Positions 9,376 to 18,645 are shown, numbered from the stretch's first letter. The stretch: DNA of 64,000 nucleotides from Acrocarpospora pleiomorpha (GCF_009687885.1 NZ_BLAF01000055.1:17355-81354), one strand, 5' to 3'. The notes: a model not told the origin generated them from the sequence alone. A program made the numbers and translations.

Positions 9376-10629
9376 CTACGCCGTACAGCCGGTGATCTGG
9401 TTGATCGCCTCGGCGGCGGACCGCGCCGCGGCCTCGACCGGCTCACCTCGCGTGATCTTGCCGATCAGCGGCACGTAGACGTCCGCGTCGATCTTCGGCG
9501 AGGTGGGCAGCCCGGGCAGGTAGAGCCGGGCGTGCGGCAGTCCCGCGGCGAAGGGCGCCACGACCGGGTTGCTCGAGGTCACATCGGTGCGCACGGGCGG
9601 GAAGCCCGAGGCGTCGGAGAAGGCCGCCTGCGCGGTCTTCCCGGTCCACCAGCTCAGGAATTCCAGCGCCTGCGCCTTGTGCTTGGTCGACTTGCCGACC
9701 GCCAGCGGCACCGTCGACGCCAGCGTCACGGGACCCCCGGCGCCCACCGGGACCGGGGCGATCCCGAGGTCGATCCCGGCCTCCTTGAAGCCGGCCGCGG
9801 CCCACGGGCCGTTGATCTCCATCGCCGCCTTCTTCGCCGAGAACAGCGTGTCCGCGTCGGCACCCGTCTGGCCGATCGGGCTGACCTTGTCCTTCACGAC
9901 CAGATCGGCCCAGGTCGTCAGGGCCTGAACGCTGGCGGGCTGGGCGATCGTCGCGCAGCCCTTCGCGTCGACGATGTCGCCGCCGTTCATCCACTGCAGG
10001 ATCGGCCACATCTGGATCGTCGCGTGATCGGCCAGCGAGATGCCGTACTGGGTGACCTTGTCGCCCTCGGTCTTGGTGAGCTGCTTGGCCGCCGCGGTGA
10101 ACTCATCGGCGGTCTTCGGCTCCTGGAGCCCCGCTTCGGCGAACATCGCCTTGTTGTAGTACAGGACCAGCGTGGCCATGTTCGCCGGGGCCGCGTAGAG
10201 CTTGCCGTCGATCGTGAAGGCCGTGTTCACCGCGGCGGGGAAGGTGCCGGCGTTCAGTTTGCCGTCCCCGGTGCCCACCGCCTCGTCCAGCGGGAGCAGC
10301 GAGTTCGTCTTGACGTAGTTGAACAGCACGCCGGGGTCGAAGTTCGGCGTCGCCAGATCGGGCCCCTGGCCGGTGGCCCAGGCTCCGGGAAGCTTCTGGG
10401 CGATGGCGTCCCACGGCTGCACGTCCATGGTCACCTTGATCTTGGGGTGGCTCGCGTTGAACTGCTTGACCAGGTTTTCGTAGGCGGGGCGGTCCGGGCC
10501 GGTGAAGCCGGTCCAGAGGCTCAACTCGACCACCGCGTCGGGGTCGGAGCTCGTGGCCGTCGAGCCGCATCCCGTCGCCAGGAGGATTCCGGCGACGAGG
10601 GCAGTGCCAATTTTCAGCGAGGATCTCAT
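9376..10629 (-). CDS. Extracellular sugar-binding lipoprotein of the ABC importer
   Basis: A 417-residue family 1 solute-binding protein. The start at 10629 (MRSSLKIG) is chosen because it gives a lipoprotein signal with lipobox LATGC and Cys21 as the lipid-anchored residue, and a GGAAGG ribosome site lies upstream; the in-frame ATG at 10749 would add 40 polar residues and run through the operator region. The mature part has the alternating-lobe pattern of CUT1 binding proteins. It is the first gene of the five-gene arabinofuranoside operon, the usual place for the most abundant component. Confidence 0.92.
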   Translation of the reverse strand: MRSSLKIGTALVAGILLATGCGSTATSSDPDAVVELSLWTGFTGPDRPAYENLVKQFNASHPKIKVTMDVQPWDAIAQKLPGAWATGQGPDLATPNFDPGVLFNYVKTNSLLPLDEAVGTGDGKLNAGTFPAAVNTAFTIDGKLYAAPANMATLVLYYNKAMFAEAGLQEPKTADEFTAAAKQLTKTEGDKVTQYGISLADHATIQMWPILQWMNGGDIVDAKGCATIAQPASVQALTTWADLVVKDKVSPIGQTGADADTLFSAKKAAMEINGPWAAAGFKEAGIDLGIAPVPVGAGGPVTLASTVPLAVGKSTKHKAQALEFLSWWTGKTAQAAFSDASGFPPVRTDVTSSNPVVAPFAAGLPHARLYLPGLPTSPKIDADVYVPLIGKITRGEPVEAAARSAAEAINQITGCTA

Positions 10630-10749
10630 GAGGTTGACCTTCCGTCCCAGCTCAGCACCGGGGGGACTCGTACGGCAGAGCCGTATCAGATCTGTGTTGC
10701 GCCGCCAGCCCCGCGCTGGCCTGCTTGTCCGGGGTCGGGCTGAGGACAT

Positions 10750-10765
10750 GTTCCATCGTTGGAAC
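10750..10765. promoter_or_regulatory. Operator 1 for the LacI regulator
   Basis: GTTCCATCGTTGGAAC is an inverted repeat with 6-base arms in the 220-bp divergent region between the binding-protein gene and the LacI gene. It shares the core CATCGTTG with a second site 46 bases away, which is the two-site layout common for LacI-family repressors. Confidence 0.6.
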
Positions 10766-10795
10766 GACGTTGTAAATACCTCTGTTCAGTCTTGT

Positions 10796-10807
10796 TACAT
10801 CGTTGTA
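10796..10807. promoter_or_regulatory. Operator 2 for the LacI regulator
   Basis: TACATCGTTGTA is a second inverted repeat with the same CATCGTTG core as the site at 10750-10765. It lies about 43 bases before the LacI start, so it could allow autoregulation as well as control of the arabinofuranoside operon. Confidence 0.55.
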
Positions 10808-10849
10808 TCGTCAAGCCTGACACAGCTGCCCCCCAAGCGAGGATCATCG

Positions 10850-11854
10850 ATGGCCGTGACATTGAAGGACGTCGCCGCGCGCGCCGGCGTCTCGGTCAAG
10901 ACCGCGTCGAATGTGGTCAATGGCTACTCCTTCGTCGCCGCCGACAACCGCCGCCGGGTTCAGGAGGCCATCGAGCAGCTCGGCTACGTGCCCAACATCG
11001 GCGCGCGCAACCTCCGGCGCGGTCGGACGGGATTCCTCACGCTGGCCGTACCCGAGCTGACCAACCCCTACTTCGCCGAGCTCTGCGGGCTCGTCATGAC
11101 CGCGGCCGCCCGGCACGACTGGACCGTGCTCATCGAGCAGACCGCGGGTGCCCGCGAGCGCGAGCTCGCCGTCATCAACGCCGCCCACCGATCGCTGGTG
11201 GACGGCGTCATCCTCAGCCCGATCGGCATGCATCCCGCGGACCTCGCCGCGGACAGCGCCACGAACAGTCCGCTCGTGCTGCTCGGAGAACGGGCTCTCG
11301 GGGCCCGCGTCAACCACGTCGCCATCGACAACGTCAAAGCCGCCGAGGTCGCGACCGAGCATCTGATCGGCCTCGGCAGGCGCCGCATCGCGGCTATCGG
11401 CGACCAGCCCGGACAGAACGGAACCGCGATGCTGCGACTCGCCGGTTACCGAGGCGCCCTCCGCGCGGCCGGCCTGCCGGACGACCCCGCCCTGACCGTG
11501 CCGACGCCCACCTACAGCCGCGCCGAGGGCGCCGGAGCCATGCGCCGCCTCCTCGACGGGCCGAACCCGCCGGACGCGGTCTTCTGCTTCAACGACCTGC
11601 TCGCCATCGGAGCGATCAGCGCGGCCCGTGATCGCGGCCTCCGGGTCCCCGCGGACCTGGCCGTAGTGGGGTTCGACGGAATAGAGGAGGGCAATTACAG
11701 CGCCCCCCGCCTCACCACCATCGCGCCCGACAAATTAGCCATAGCCGAAGCGGCGATCGACCTCGTCAAGCGACAACTGGACCACGACGGCCAGCAGCCA
11801 CAGGACGTCACGGTCCCGTTCACCCTCGAAATCCACGAGAGCACAGCCCCCTGA
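10850..11854 (+). CDS. LacI-family transcriptional regulator of the arabinofuranoside operon
   Basis: A 334-residue repressor. The N-terminal helix-turn-helix and hinge are clear (MAVTLKDVAARAGVSVKTAS, then NVVNGY; residues 1-60) and the periplasmic-binding-like effector domain follows. The ATG at 10850 has a GCGAGGA ribosome site; the longer in-frame start at 10502 would run through the divergent promoter. It is transcribed away from the binding-protein/permease/GH51 operon and probably represses it until an arabinose-derived ligand binds. The 112 bases between its stop and the fumarylacetoacetase gene show nothing definite. Confidence 0.93.
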   Translation: MAVTLKDVAARAGVSVKTASNVVNGYSFVAADNRRRVQEAIEQLGYVPNIGARNLRRGRTGFLTLAVPELTNPYFAELCGLVMTAAARHDWTVLIEQTAGARERELAVINAAHRSLVDGVILSPIGMHPADLAADSATNSPLVLLGERALGARVNHVAIDNVKAAEVATEHLIGLGRRRIAAIGDQPGQNGTAMLRLAGYRGALRAAGLPDDPALTVPTPTYSRAEGAGAMRRLLDGPNPPDAVFCFNDLLAIGAISAARDRGLRVPADLAVVGFDGIEEGNYSAPRLTTIAPDKLAIAEAAIDLVKRQLDHDGQQPQDVTVPFTLEIHESTAP

Positions 11855-11966
11855 CCCGTCGTTGATCGCGCGTGCGCCGGGATACTTCGCCTTCAAGGAG
11901 AGCGGGATGGGCGTCGCGGCGGGCGGTCTGCCTGCTTGCGGTTCTCCAGCTGCGGGGCAGGCCGGG

Positions 11967-13139
11967 CTATCGGGCCGGGAGGATCCGTCCGGTCACCTCG
12001 CCGAAGCCGATCGTCGTGCCGTCCGGGCCCGGCGCGGTGGCACTGATGGTCACCTTGTCGCCGTCGAGGAGGAAGGTGCGCTCCTCGCCCTTGACCGTGA
12101 CGGGTTCCTTCCCGCCCCAGGTCAGCTCGATGAACGCGCCGCGCTCGTGCTTGCCGGGGCCGGAGATGGTGCCGGAGGCGAACATGTCGCCCGTGCGCGC
12201 CGAGGCCCCGTTGACGGTCATGTGCGCGAGCATCTGCGCGGGCGACCAGTACATCTCCCGGTAACAGGGCCGGGCGACCTCCTCGCCGTTCCACTCCACG
12301 ACCAGGTCGATGTCGAGGCCCCATGGCTCCTGTTCCTGCAGGTACGGTAGCGGTTGCGGGTCCTGGCCCGGCAGCGGCACGCGCGCGGCCTCCAGTGCGG
12401 CCAGCGGCACGATCCACGGCGAGACCGAGGTGGCGAAGCTCTTGCCCAGGTTCGGGCCCAGCGGCACGTACTCCCAGGCCTGCAGGTCGCGGGCCGACCA
12501 GTCGTTGACCAGGAACGCGCCGAACACGTGCTCGGCGAACGCCGACGTCGGGATCGACGTCCCGATTGGCGATCCGACCCCGACCACGAACCCTAGCTCG
12601 GCCTCGATGTCGAGCCGCACGCTCGGCCCGAACGCCGGCGCGTCGGCGTCGGGGGCCTTGCGCTGGCCCGACGGCCGCACGATGTCGGTGCCCGACACCA
12701 CGACCGTGCCCGAGCGGCCGTGGTAGCCCACCGGCAGGTGCTTCCAGTTCGGCATCAGCGGCTCCGAGCCGGGACGGAAGAGCCTGCCCAGGTTCGAGGC
12801 GTGGTGCTCCGAGGCGTAGAAGTCGACGTAGTCGGCCACCTCGAACGGCAGGTGCAGCGCTACCTCGCCGATTGGGTGCACCGCGGCGGCAGGCACCTTC
12901 CCGGCAACCCGTTCGGTGATCGCGGCGCGCACCGCCGCCCACCGGGCCGCGCCCTGCGCGAGGAACGGGTTGAGCGAGGGCGCGGCGAACACGTCGTCGC
13001 CGAGCAGCGCCGCGAGGTCGACGGCGGAGTCGCCGAGCCGGACGCCGACGCGCGGTGCGCCACCTCCCACGGAGTAGACGCCGTACGGCAGGTTCTCCGG
13101 CCCGAACGGCGATCCGGCCGGGACGTCGACGGTGGTCAT
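11967..13139 (-). CDS. fahA: Fumarylacetoacetase
   Basis: A 390-residue enzyme that splits fumarylacetoacetate to fumarate and acetoacetate, the last step of homogentisate breakdown. The N-terminal SH3-like domain carries the typical FGPENLPYGVY segment (about 12-22) and the C-terminal FAH domain carries the metal-binding and catalytic segments (DVEIELGF-like and GDMFASGTISGP). The ATG at 13139 overlaps the stop of the preceding gene as ATGA. It ends the homogentisate operon. No maleylacetoacetate isomerase gene is seen in the operon; that step may rely on a gene elsewhere. Confidence 0.95.
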   Translation of the reverse strand: MTTVDVPAGSPFGPENLPYGVYSVGGGAPRVGVRLGDSAVDLAALLGDDVFAAPSLNPFLAQGAARWAAVRAAITERVAGKVPAAAVHPIGEVALHLPFEVADYVDFYASEHHASNLGRLFRPGSEPLMPNWKHLPVGYHGRSGTVVVSGTDIVRPSGQRKAPDADAPAFGPSVRLDIEAELGFVVGVGSPIGTSIPTSAFAEHVFGAFLVNDWSARDLQAWEYVPLGPNLGKSFATSVSPWIVPLAALEAARVPLPGQDPQPLPYLQEQEPWGLDIDLVVEWNGEEVARPCYREMYWSPAQMLAHMTVNGASARTGDMFASGTISGPGKHERGAFIELTWGGKEPVTVKGEERTFLLDGDKVTISATAPGPDGTTIGFGEVTGRILPAR

Positions 13140-14101
13140 CGGGGTGTTCCTGGCACGATCGGGCCGGTCGCGGCAGGGGCGGTGAGGACGCCCAGCTCGA
13201 CCAGTTCGGAGACGGGGTCGGCGATGCTGCAGGTGCCGAACGAGACGAACCGCCACCGCACCTCCGCGTCCAGGCCGACGATCAGTCCGGCGACGGTGGC
13301 GCCGTCGCGTTCGGCGAGAAGCGCGACGGCGTCGGCCTCGCTGCCGCCGCGGGCGAGCGTGTCGGTGGCGAGCAGCAGGTTGAGGAAGCCGTGCTGTTCG
13401 AAGCCGGTGGCCGGGTCGGTGTTGCGCACCGCGTGGTGCAACCCGGCCGTGGCCTTGAACGGCACCCCTGCCGCAACGGCGGTGGCGACCGAACGGCCCA
13501 GCTCGACCTCGTCCGGGTAGAGGTCGGCGCGCACGCCGCCGGTGCGGAACTTGGCGCGGTAGCCCGGCGGCAGGGCCGCGAGCAACTGCGGGCCGCGCTC
13601 GTCGCGGGGGATCTCCACGTAGACGTCGACGCCACGGGGCGGCCGGGTCGCAGCGGGGGTGGGGCGGTCGCCGGCCTCGATGTCATCGGGCGGGGTGCCG
13701 GCGGTGTCGCGTCGGTCCTCGGCGGACACGGCGGTGGCGAGCGCGGCGAGGAAGTCGGCTACCGTCGCCGTGTCGGGCATGGCGACCTCGATCGCGCGCA
13801 CGGCCACGGGCATCCCGGCCAGCGCCGCGAGCACTTCGGCGACCATGCCCGGGCCGGCCGGGAACGTCACCGACACCGGTAGGGGCTCGGCCCGCCCGGC
13901 CACGAGCGGCGGCAGCGACGGCACCGCGGCCGCGCCGATGACGAGGGGGCCGACCAGCGGCGCGTACCACTCCCTTGTCGCGGCGTCGTGGGCCCGCACC
14001 GCGGCGGGCAGCGGGGCCAGCCCCGGCGGGAAGATCGCCGCGTCGTCGCACAGCCCCGCGACGACGGCCGGGATGCGCCCCGGCGCCGGCGCGCCCGTCA
14101 C
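13136..14101 (-). CDS. Conserved protein of unknown function in the homogentisate operon
   Basis: A protein of about 321 residues that I do not recognise. It starts near IPAVVAGLCDDAAIFPPG and contains a DVYVEIPRDER strand, a RTGG segment and a segment with FKATAGLHHAVR in the C-terminal half. GTG at 14101 is chosen because it overlaps the upstream hmgA stop as GTGA; the ATG at 14125 would overlap by 28 bases. Its own stop overlaps the fumarylacetoacetase start as ATGA. This tight coupling between two pathway enzymes suggests a role in homogentisate breakdown. The missing maleylacetoacetate isomerase step is one possible, unproven, assignment. Confidence 0.75.
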   Translation of the reverse strand: MTGAPAPGRIPAVVAGLCDDAAIFPPGLAPLPAAVRAHDAATREWYAPLVGPLVIGAAAVPSLPPLVAGRAEPLPVSVTFPAGPGMVAEVLAALAGMPVAVRAIEVAMPDTATVADFLAALATAVSAEDRRDTAGTPPDDIEAGDRPTPAATRPPRGVDVYVEIPRDERGPQLLAALPPGYRAKFRTGGVRADLYPDEVELGRSVATAVAAGVPFKATAGLHHAVRNTDPATGFEQHGFLNLLLATDTLARGGSEADAVALLAERDGATVAGLIVGLDAEVRWRFVSFGTCSIADPVSELVELGVLTAPAATGPIVPGTPR

Positions 14102-15294
14102 GACGCGGGCCCCCGACCCGCCCACGTCCAGGCGTACGCGGGGTCCTCGGCGGCCAGCCCGCCCTCACCCAGCTCCAGCGGGCGGAACGTATCGACCATG
14201 ACGGCCAGCTCGTCGAAGAACTCGATGCCCAGCGACCGCTCCACCGCGCCCGGCTGCGGCCCGTGCGAGTGCCCGCCGGGGTGCAGGCTGATCGAGCCCT
14301 GCGCGATCCCAGAGCCCTTGCGGGCCTCGTAGTCGCCGCCGCAGTAGAACATGACCTCGTCGGAGTCGACGTTGGCATGGTAGTACGGCACCGGGACCGC
14401 CAGCGGGTGATAGTCGACCTTGCGTGGCACGAAGTTGCAGATCACGAAGTTGTGGCCCTCGAATACCTGGTGCACGGGCGGCGGCTGGTGCACCCGCCCG
14501 GTGATCGGCTCGAAGTCGGCCACGTTGAACGTGTACGGATACAGGCAACCGTCCCAGCCCACCACGTCGAACGGGTGTGTCGGGCACACGTAGCGGGTAC
14601 CGGTGACCCCACGCGACCCGCGGTGCTTCACCAGCACCTCCACGTCATTGCCCTCCACCACGAGCGGCTCGGTCGGCCCGTGTAGGTCGCGCTCGCAGTA
14701 CGGGGCGTGCTCCAGCAGTTGGCCGTACCGCGACAAGTAGCGCTTCGGCGGCGCGATGTGCGAGTTGGCCTCGATCACGTACGCCCGCAGCGGTTCGTCG
14801 CCGACCGGCAGCCACCGGTGGGTGGTGGCCCGCGGCAGCATCACGTAGTCGCCCTGCGCCGCCTGCAGCGTGCCGAACACCGTCTCTACCGTCGCCGTGC
14901 CCGACTCGATGTACACGCACTCGTTGCCGATCGCGTTGCGGTACAGCGGCGAGGCCTCGCCCGCCGCGACGTAGGAGATGCGGACGTCGGCGTTGCCCAG
15001 CACCAGGCGCCGCCCGGTGACCACATCGACGGCCTTCCAGTCGTCGCTCGTCAACGTGTGCAGCCTGAGGTGGCGCGGGATCAGCGGACGGTTCTCCGTC
15101 AGCGTCTGGTCGGGCAGCTCCCACAGCGTGGCGTCGATGATGGCCGATGGGATGCCCGCATGGTAGAGCAGCGACGAGTCGGCCGAGAACCCCTCCTCGC
15201 CCATCAGCTCCTCGGCGTAGAGGCCGCCCTCGGGCGTGCGGTGTTGGGTGTGCCGCTTATGCGGGACGGAGCCCACGGAGCGGTAGTACGCCAT
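14098..15294 (-). CDS. hmgA: Homogentisate 1,2-dioxygenase
   Basis: A 398-residue non-haem iron dioxygenase that opens homogentisate to maleylacetoacetate. The predicted iron ligands are H306 and E313 (in PYYHANVDSDEVMFY) and H342 (HPGGHSHGPQPG). The ATG at 15294 has an AGGAGGT ribosome site at a good distance; the upstream in-frame ATG at 15312 does not. A motif shared with the front of the operon lies at 15318-15334, so hmgA probably also has its own regulated promoter 158 bases after the MarR gene. Confidence 0.96.
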   Translation of the reverse strand: MAYYRSVGSVPHKRHTQHRTPEGGLYAEELMGEEGFSADSSLLYHAGIPSAIIDATLWELPDQTLTENRPLIPRHLRLHTLTSDDWKAVDVVTGRRLVLGNADVRISYVAAGEASPLYRNAIGNECVYIESGTATVETVFGTLQAAQGDYVMLPRATTHRWLPVGDEPLRAYVIEANSHIAPPKRYLSRYGQLLEHAPYCERDLHGPTEPLVVEGNDVEVLVKHRGSRGVTGTRYVCPTHPFDVVGWDGCLYPYTFNVADFEPITGRVHQPPPVHQVFEGHNFVICNFVPRKVDYHPLAVPVPYYHANVDSDEVMFYCGGDYEARKGSGIAQGSISLHPGGHSHGPQPGAVERSLGIEFFDELAVMVDTFRPLELGEGGLAAEDPAYAWTWAGRGPAS

Positions 15295-15317
15295 ATCGTC
15301 ACCTCCTCGCAAGAACT

Positions 15318-15334
15318 GATTAAAGCGTTAACTA
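15318..15334. promoter_or_regulatory. MarR-type operator upstream of hmgA
   Basis: GATTAAAGCGTTAACTA is identical at 14 of 17 positions to the motif at 18646-18662 in front of the first gene of the operon. The core TTAAAGCGTTAA is partly symmetric and AT-rich. It ends 24 bases before the hmgA start. Binding by the MarR protein encoded at 15453-16004 is inferred from position. Confidence 0.6.
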
Positions 15335-15452
15335 TTTCGATGGCCAGCGTAGCGCGCAGCGGCACTGAGCGAAAGAGCTCGGACGCATGTGGCTCCCCGT
15401 CCCGCGCGCTGGCAGGCCTCGGGCCCGGGAGGGTGGCGACGCGGATCGCGTC

Positions 15453-16004
15453 CTACGCCCGCCCGCGGACCTCGATGGCACGCTCCGCCGTGATCAGCTT
15501 GTCCAACAGCGAGATGAGCGTGCGCTGCTCGGCCTCGGTCAGCGCGTCGGCCCACTCGAACTCGCGCTCGTTGTGCTCGCGGAACACGTCGACCATCTCG
15601 GCCTGCCCAGCGTCGGTCAGCGACAGCGTGACCGAGCGGCCGTCGCGCTCGGCTGCGGTGCGCGCCAGCAGGCCGTCGCCGATCAACGTCTTGGTCAGGT
15701 TCGACACGGCCGCCCGGCTCATCCCCGTCAATCGGGCCGCCGTGCTAGGTTCCATCGGGCCGGCCAGCCAGATCACGAACAGCAGCCGGAACGCCGACCA
15801 CGACCGGCCGCGCGGCCGGTGCACCGACGCCTCCAGGTCGTAGGTCACCAGGTCCGACGCCCGGTTGAGCGTGATCAGCACTTGGGTGGCCAGCTGGTGG
15901 GCGAACCCGTACTCGGTGGCCAGCTTGCGGTTGGCCAACGCCACGAACGACCAGAAGTCCAGGTCGGCGGGGCTGACCGGGTTCTGCTCGTTCGCGGGGA
16001 TCAC
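15453..16004 (-). CDS. MarR-family regulator of the homogentisate operon
   Basis: A 183-residue winged-helix regulator. The recognition region is around SAFRLLFVIWLAGPM, then TAARLTGMSRAAVSNLTKTL and the wing DGRSVTLSL. It starts with GTG at 16004. It lies in the operon between the flavin hydroxylase gene and hmgA, and two copies of a 17-bp motif stand before the operon and before hmgA. It probably responds to homogentisate or a related phenylacetate (inference). Confidence 0.9.
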   Translation of the reverse strand: MIPANEQNPVSPADLDFWSFVALANRKLATEYGFAHQLATQVLITLNRASDLVTYDLEASVHRPRGRSWSAFRLLFVIWLAGPMEPSTAARLTGMSRAAVSNLTKTLIGDGLLARTAAERDGRSVTLSLTDAGQAEMVDVFREHNEREFEWADALTEAEQRTLISLLDKLITAERAIEVRGRA

Positions 16005-16039
16005 AGGGCAATCTTATGGCCGTGACGCTCGGATGGATG

Positions 16040-17641
16040 TCAGGCGGGGCGGGCGGTCGCGCTGGCGAGGGCCGCCCTCACCTCGGCCGCGGTCGGGGCC
16101 GCGAGCACCGCCGCGACGTGGGCGTCGGGCCGGACGATCCACACCTCGTCGGCACGGGCGCCGAGCGCGGTGGCCAGCGTGGCGTCGGGGTCGAGGTCGG
16201 CCAGTGCCGCGACGATCGTTGGTCCCGCGGTGGCGGCCGCGCCGACGATCACGTCGGCGCCGACGTCGGCGCCGGCCAGCAGCAGGAAACCGGACCGGGC
16301 CAGCTCCCGGATCCGGCCGGCCCGCCCGTCCGGCAGCCGGACCGGCGCGTCGGGCAGCAGCACGCCCGGCCCGGCCTGCGGTGCCTGCCCGCGCGCGGGC
16401 CTGCCGTGGAAGGGGCGGCGCGGATCGGGCGTGGTCAGCGGCGAGTCGACGTACCAGAACGGTTCGGCGAGCCGTCCGGAGTCGACGGCGGCGCGGGCCT
16501 GCGGGTCGGCGCCCGCGCGGGCGAGCACGTCGGCACGGTGCCGGGCGCGCTCCTCGTCGGGTGGCACGAGGAAGTCCATCGTCGCGGTCGTGATCGCGAT
16601 GTTCTCCTGCGCCGCCGCGTGCCGCTCGTCGTGGTACGACTCCAACAGCGCGTCGTCGGCCCAGCCGTGCCCGACGTAGGCGATCTTCCACGCCGCATTC
16701 TCCGCGTCGGCGACGCCCGAATTGAGCCCGCGCGCCCCGAACGGGGAGACGAGGTGCGCGGCGTCGCCCGCGAGCAGCACACGTCCGGCCCGCATCCGGT
16801 CGGCGACCCGCGACTGGAAGCGGTACACCGACTTCCACACGATCTCGTAGGGCTGCTCGCCCAGGATCTTCCGGATGCGCTCGTCCAGTGCACCGGAGGC
16901 CACTTCAGCGGCCAGGTCGTACGTGGCCGGCACCTGCCAGTCGATGCGGAACGTCGAGCCGGGGCACGGGTGGATCAGCACCTGCCGCCCGGGGTTCCAC
17001 CCGGGATCGAAGTAGAAGCGTCGCTCGTCGGCCCAGCCAGGCAGGTCGGCGCGGATGTCGCAGATGAGGAAGCGGTCGTCGAAGGAGTGGCCGGGAAACT
17101 CTATGCCGAGCAGCCTGCGCAGGCCGTCGCTGCGCGAGCCCGCGCACAGGACGGCGTATGACGCGTCGATCTCGACGGGATCGCCGTCGGCGAGGCAGCC
17201 GACCGTCACCCCGTTCGGGTCCTGGACGAGGTCGAGCACCTGGTGGCCCCACCGCAGGTCGACCAGGGGCTCGGCCGCGATGCGCTCGTCGAGGATCTGC
17301 TCTGTGCGGGTCTGGGAGATGTTGACGAACGGCGGGAACGCCGGCTTGCCCGGCTCCTCGAACCGGTAGCTGAACAGCTCGGCGTCGCGGTGGAACGTGC
17401 GGGCTGTGGTCCAGGTGAGGCCCTCGGCCGCGATCTGCTCGCCTGCCCCGACGGCCTCCCACACGTCGAGCACGTCGCGTTGCTGGCAGATGGCCTTGGA
17501 CCCGATGGCGTCGCGCGCTGGCCGCTGGTCGAGCAGGACGGTCGGCACCCCCCAGCGCGCCAACAGCAGCGCTGTGGTCTGCCCGACCGGACCGGCGCCG
17601 ATGACGGCGACCGGGGCGTGGGGCCAGGATGTGGTCGGCAC
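16040..17641 (-). CDS. FAD-dependent aromatic hydroxylase, probably forming homogentisate
   Basis: A 533-residue class A flavoprotein monooxygenase of the MhpA/PheA type. The FAD-binding motif is GAGPVGQTTALLLARWG (about 15-31), and the second FAD motif reads GDAAHLVSPFGARGLNSG (about 310). A thioredoxin-like C-terminal extension matches the MhpA subgroup. The start is GTG at 17641 after GAGAGGA. Placed with hmgA, it most likely hydroxylates a hydroxyphenylacetate to homogentisate, for instance 3-hydroxyphenylacetate 6-hydroxylase or 4-hydroxyphenylacetate 1-hydroxylase; the sequence alone does not decide which. Confidence 0.88.
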   Translation of the reverse strand: MPTTSWPHAPVAVIGAGPVGQTTALLLARWGVPTVLLDQRPARDAIGSKAICQQRDVLDVWEAVGAGEQIAAEGLTWTTARTFHRDAELFSYRFEEPGKPAFPPFVNISQTRTEQILDERIAAEPLVDLRWGHQVLDLVQDPNGVTVGCLADGDPVEIDASYAVLCAGSRSDGLRRLLGIEFPGHSFDDRFLICDIRADLPGWADERRFYFDPGWNPGRQVLIHPCPGSTFRIDWQVPATYDLAAEVASGALDERIRKILGEQPYEIVWKSVYRFQSRVADRMRAGRVLLAGDAAHLVSPFGARGLNSGVADAENAAWKIAYVGHGWADDALLESYHDERHAAAQENIAITTATMDFLVPPDEERARHRADVLARAGADPQARAAVDSGRLAEPFWYVDSPLTTPDPRRPFHGRPARGQAPQAGPGVLLPDAPVRLPDGRAGRIRELARSGFLLLAGADVGADVIVGAAATAGPTIVAALADLDPDATLATALGARADEVWIVRPDAHVAAVLAAPTAAEVRAALASATARPA

Positions 17642-17654
17642 CTCCGGTGTCCTC

Positions 17655-18614
17655 TCAGCCCTGCAGCTGCGCCCAGACTTCCTGGTCGCGCTCCGCCGTC
17701 CAGATGATGGGGCGCTCGATGCCCGACAGCTCGTCCCACAGCCGGGAGACGTCGAACGGCAGGCAGTGCTCGAAGATCGGCCAGCTGCCGAAGTCGTCGA
17801 CGAGCGCGGCGTGGGTGGCCTCGAACGCCTCCTTCAGGGTGCCGCCGCGCTGCTGCACCGCGCCCACCTCACGGATCATCACTTCGAGGAAGCCGCGGGT
17901 CTTCGTGATCGCCGCGTCAGTCGCGGCGCGGCCGACGCTCACGTCGCCGCGGCCGCCGACGAGCTGCTCGGCGCCGAGCGCGCCGATGCGGTCGAGGGTA
18001 CTCGTGGCCCACTCCCGGTGGAAGGCGTCGCCGGTGTAGAGGGCGGCCTCGGACTCGACGAGGTCGCCCGCGAAGAGGATCTTGTGCCGGGGCAACCACG
18101 CGGTGATGTCGCCCTCGGTGTGGCCGCGCCCGTGGTACTGCAGTACGAGGTCGCCGCGGTCGCCGCCGAGGTCGATGGTGAGGCGGTCGGAGAACGTGAG
18201 CGTGGGCCAGGTGAGTCCGGGCACGGAGTCGGCGGCCTCGGCCAGGCGCGGCATGCGGGCGAACTCGCTGGCCCAGTCCTGCATGCCGCGCTCGGCCACC
18301 AGCGCGCGGGTGTTCTCGTGCGCGACGATCACGTCGGCGTCGAACGCGCTGGCCCCGAGCACACGCACCGCGTGGTAGTGGCTCAGTACCAGGTAGCGGA
18401 CGGGCTTGTCGGTGTGGGTGCGCAGCTTCGCGAGCCATTTGGCGGCGGCCACCGGGGTGGCCAGCGCCTCGAAGCACACCAGGAAGTCCTCGCCCTCGAT
18501 GGCCCCGACGTTCGGGTCGCCTTCGGCGGTCAGCGCGTACACGCCGTCGGCCAGTACCTCCAGGGTCTGCTCCTTGGCCGCGGTGTCCTGCGACGACGCG
18601 AACGGTTTGGCCAT
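17655..18614 (-). CDS. Metallo-beta-lactamase-fold hydrolase with an altered metal motif
   Basis: A 319-residue protein of the MBL fold and first gene of the homogentisate operon, with a strong GGAGGAAGAA ribosome site. The usual HxHxDH metal motif reads SHYHAVR here (about residue 78), so the Asp and third His are replaced; later metal-site elements remain (GRGHTEGDI and FAGDLVES). It resembles SoxH/quinoprotein-associated MBL proteins. It may bind a single metal or act non-hydrolytically. A role on a lactone or thioester of the pathway is possible; no substrate can be named. Confidence 0.85.
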   Translation of the reverse strand: MAKPFASSQDTAAKEQTLEVLADGVYALTAEGDPNVGAIEGEDFLVCFEALATPVAAAKWLAKLRTHTDKPVRYLVLSHYHAVRVLGASAFDADVIVAHENTRALVAERGMQDWASEFARMPRLAEAADSVPGLTWPTLTFSDRLTIDLGGDRGDLVLQYHGRGHTEGDITAWLPRHKILFAGDLVESEAALYTGDAFHREWATSTLDRIGALGAEQLVGGRGDVSVGRAATDAAITKTRGFLEVMIREVGAVQQRGGTLKEAFEATHAALVDDFGSWPIFEHCLPFDVSRLWDELSGIERPIIWTAERDQEVWAQLQG

Positions 18615-18645
18615 TTCTTCCTCCTGAGGGTCACCTCGGCGAGAC

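Noticed and set aside
9304..10743. 479-codon plus-strand ORF
   Set aside because: Antisense of the sugar-binding lipoprotein gene; composition is Arg/Gly-rich without motifs.
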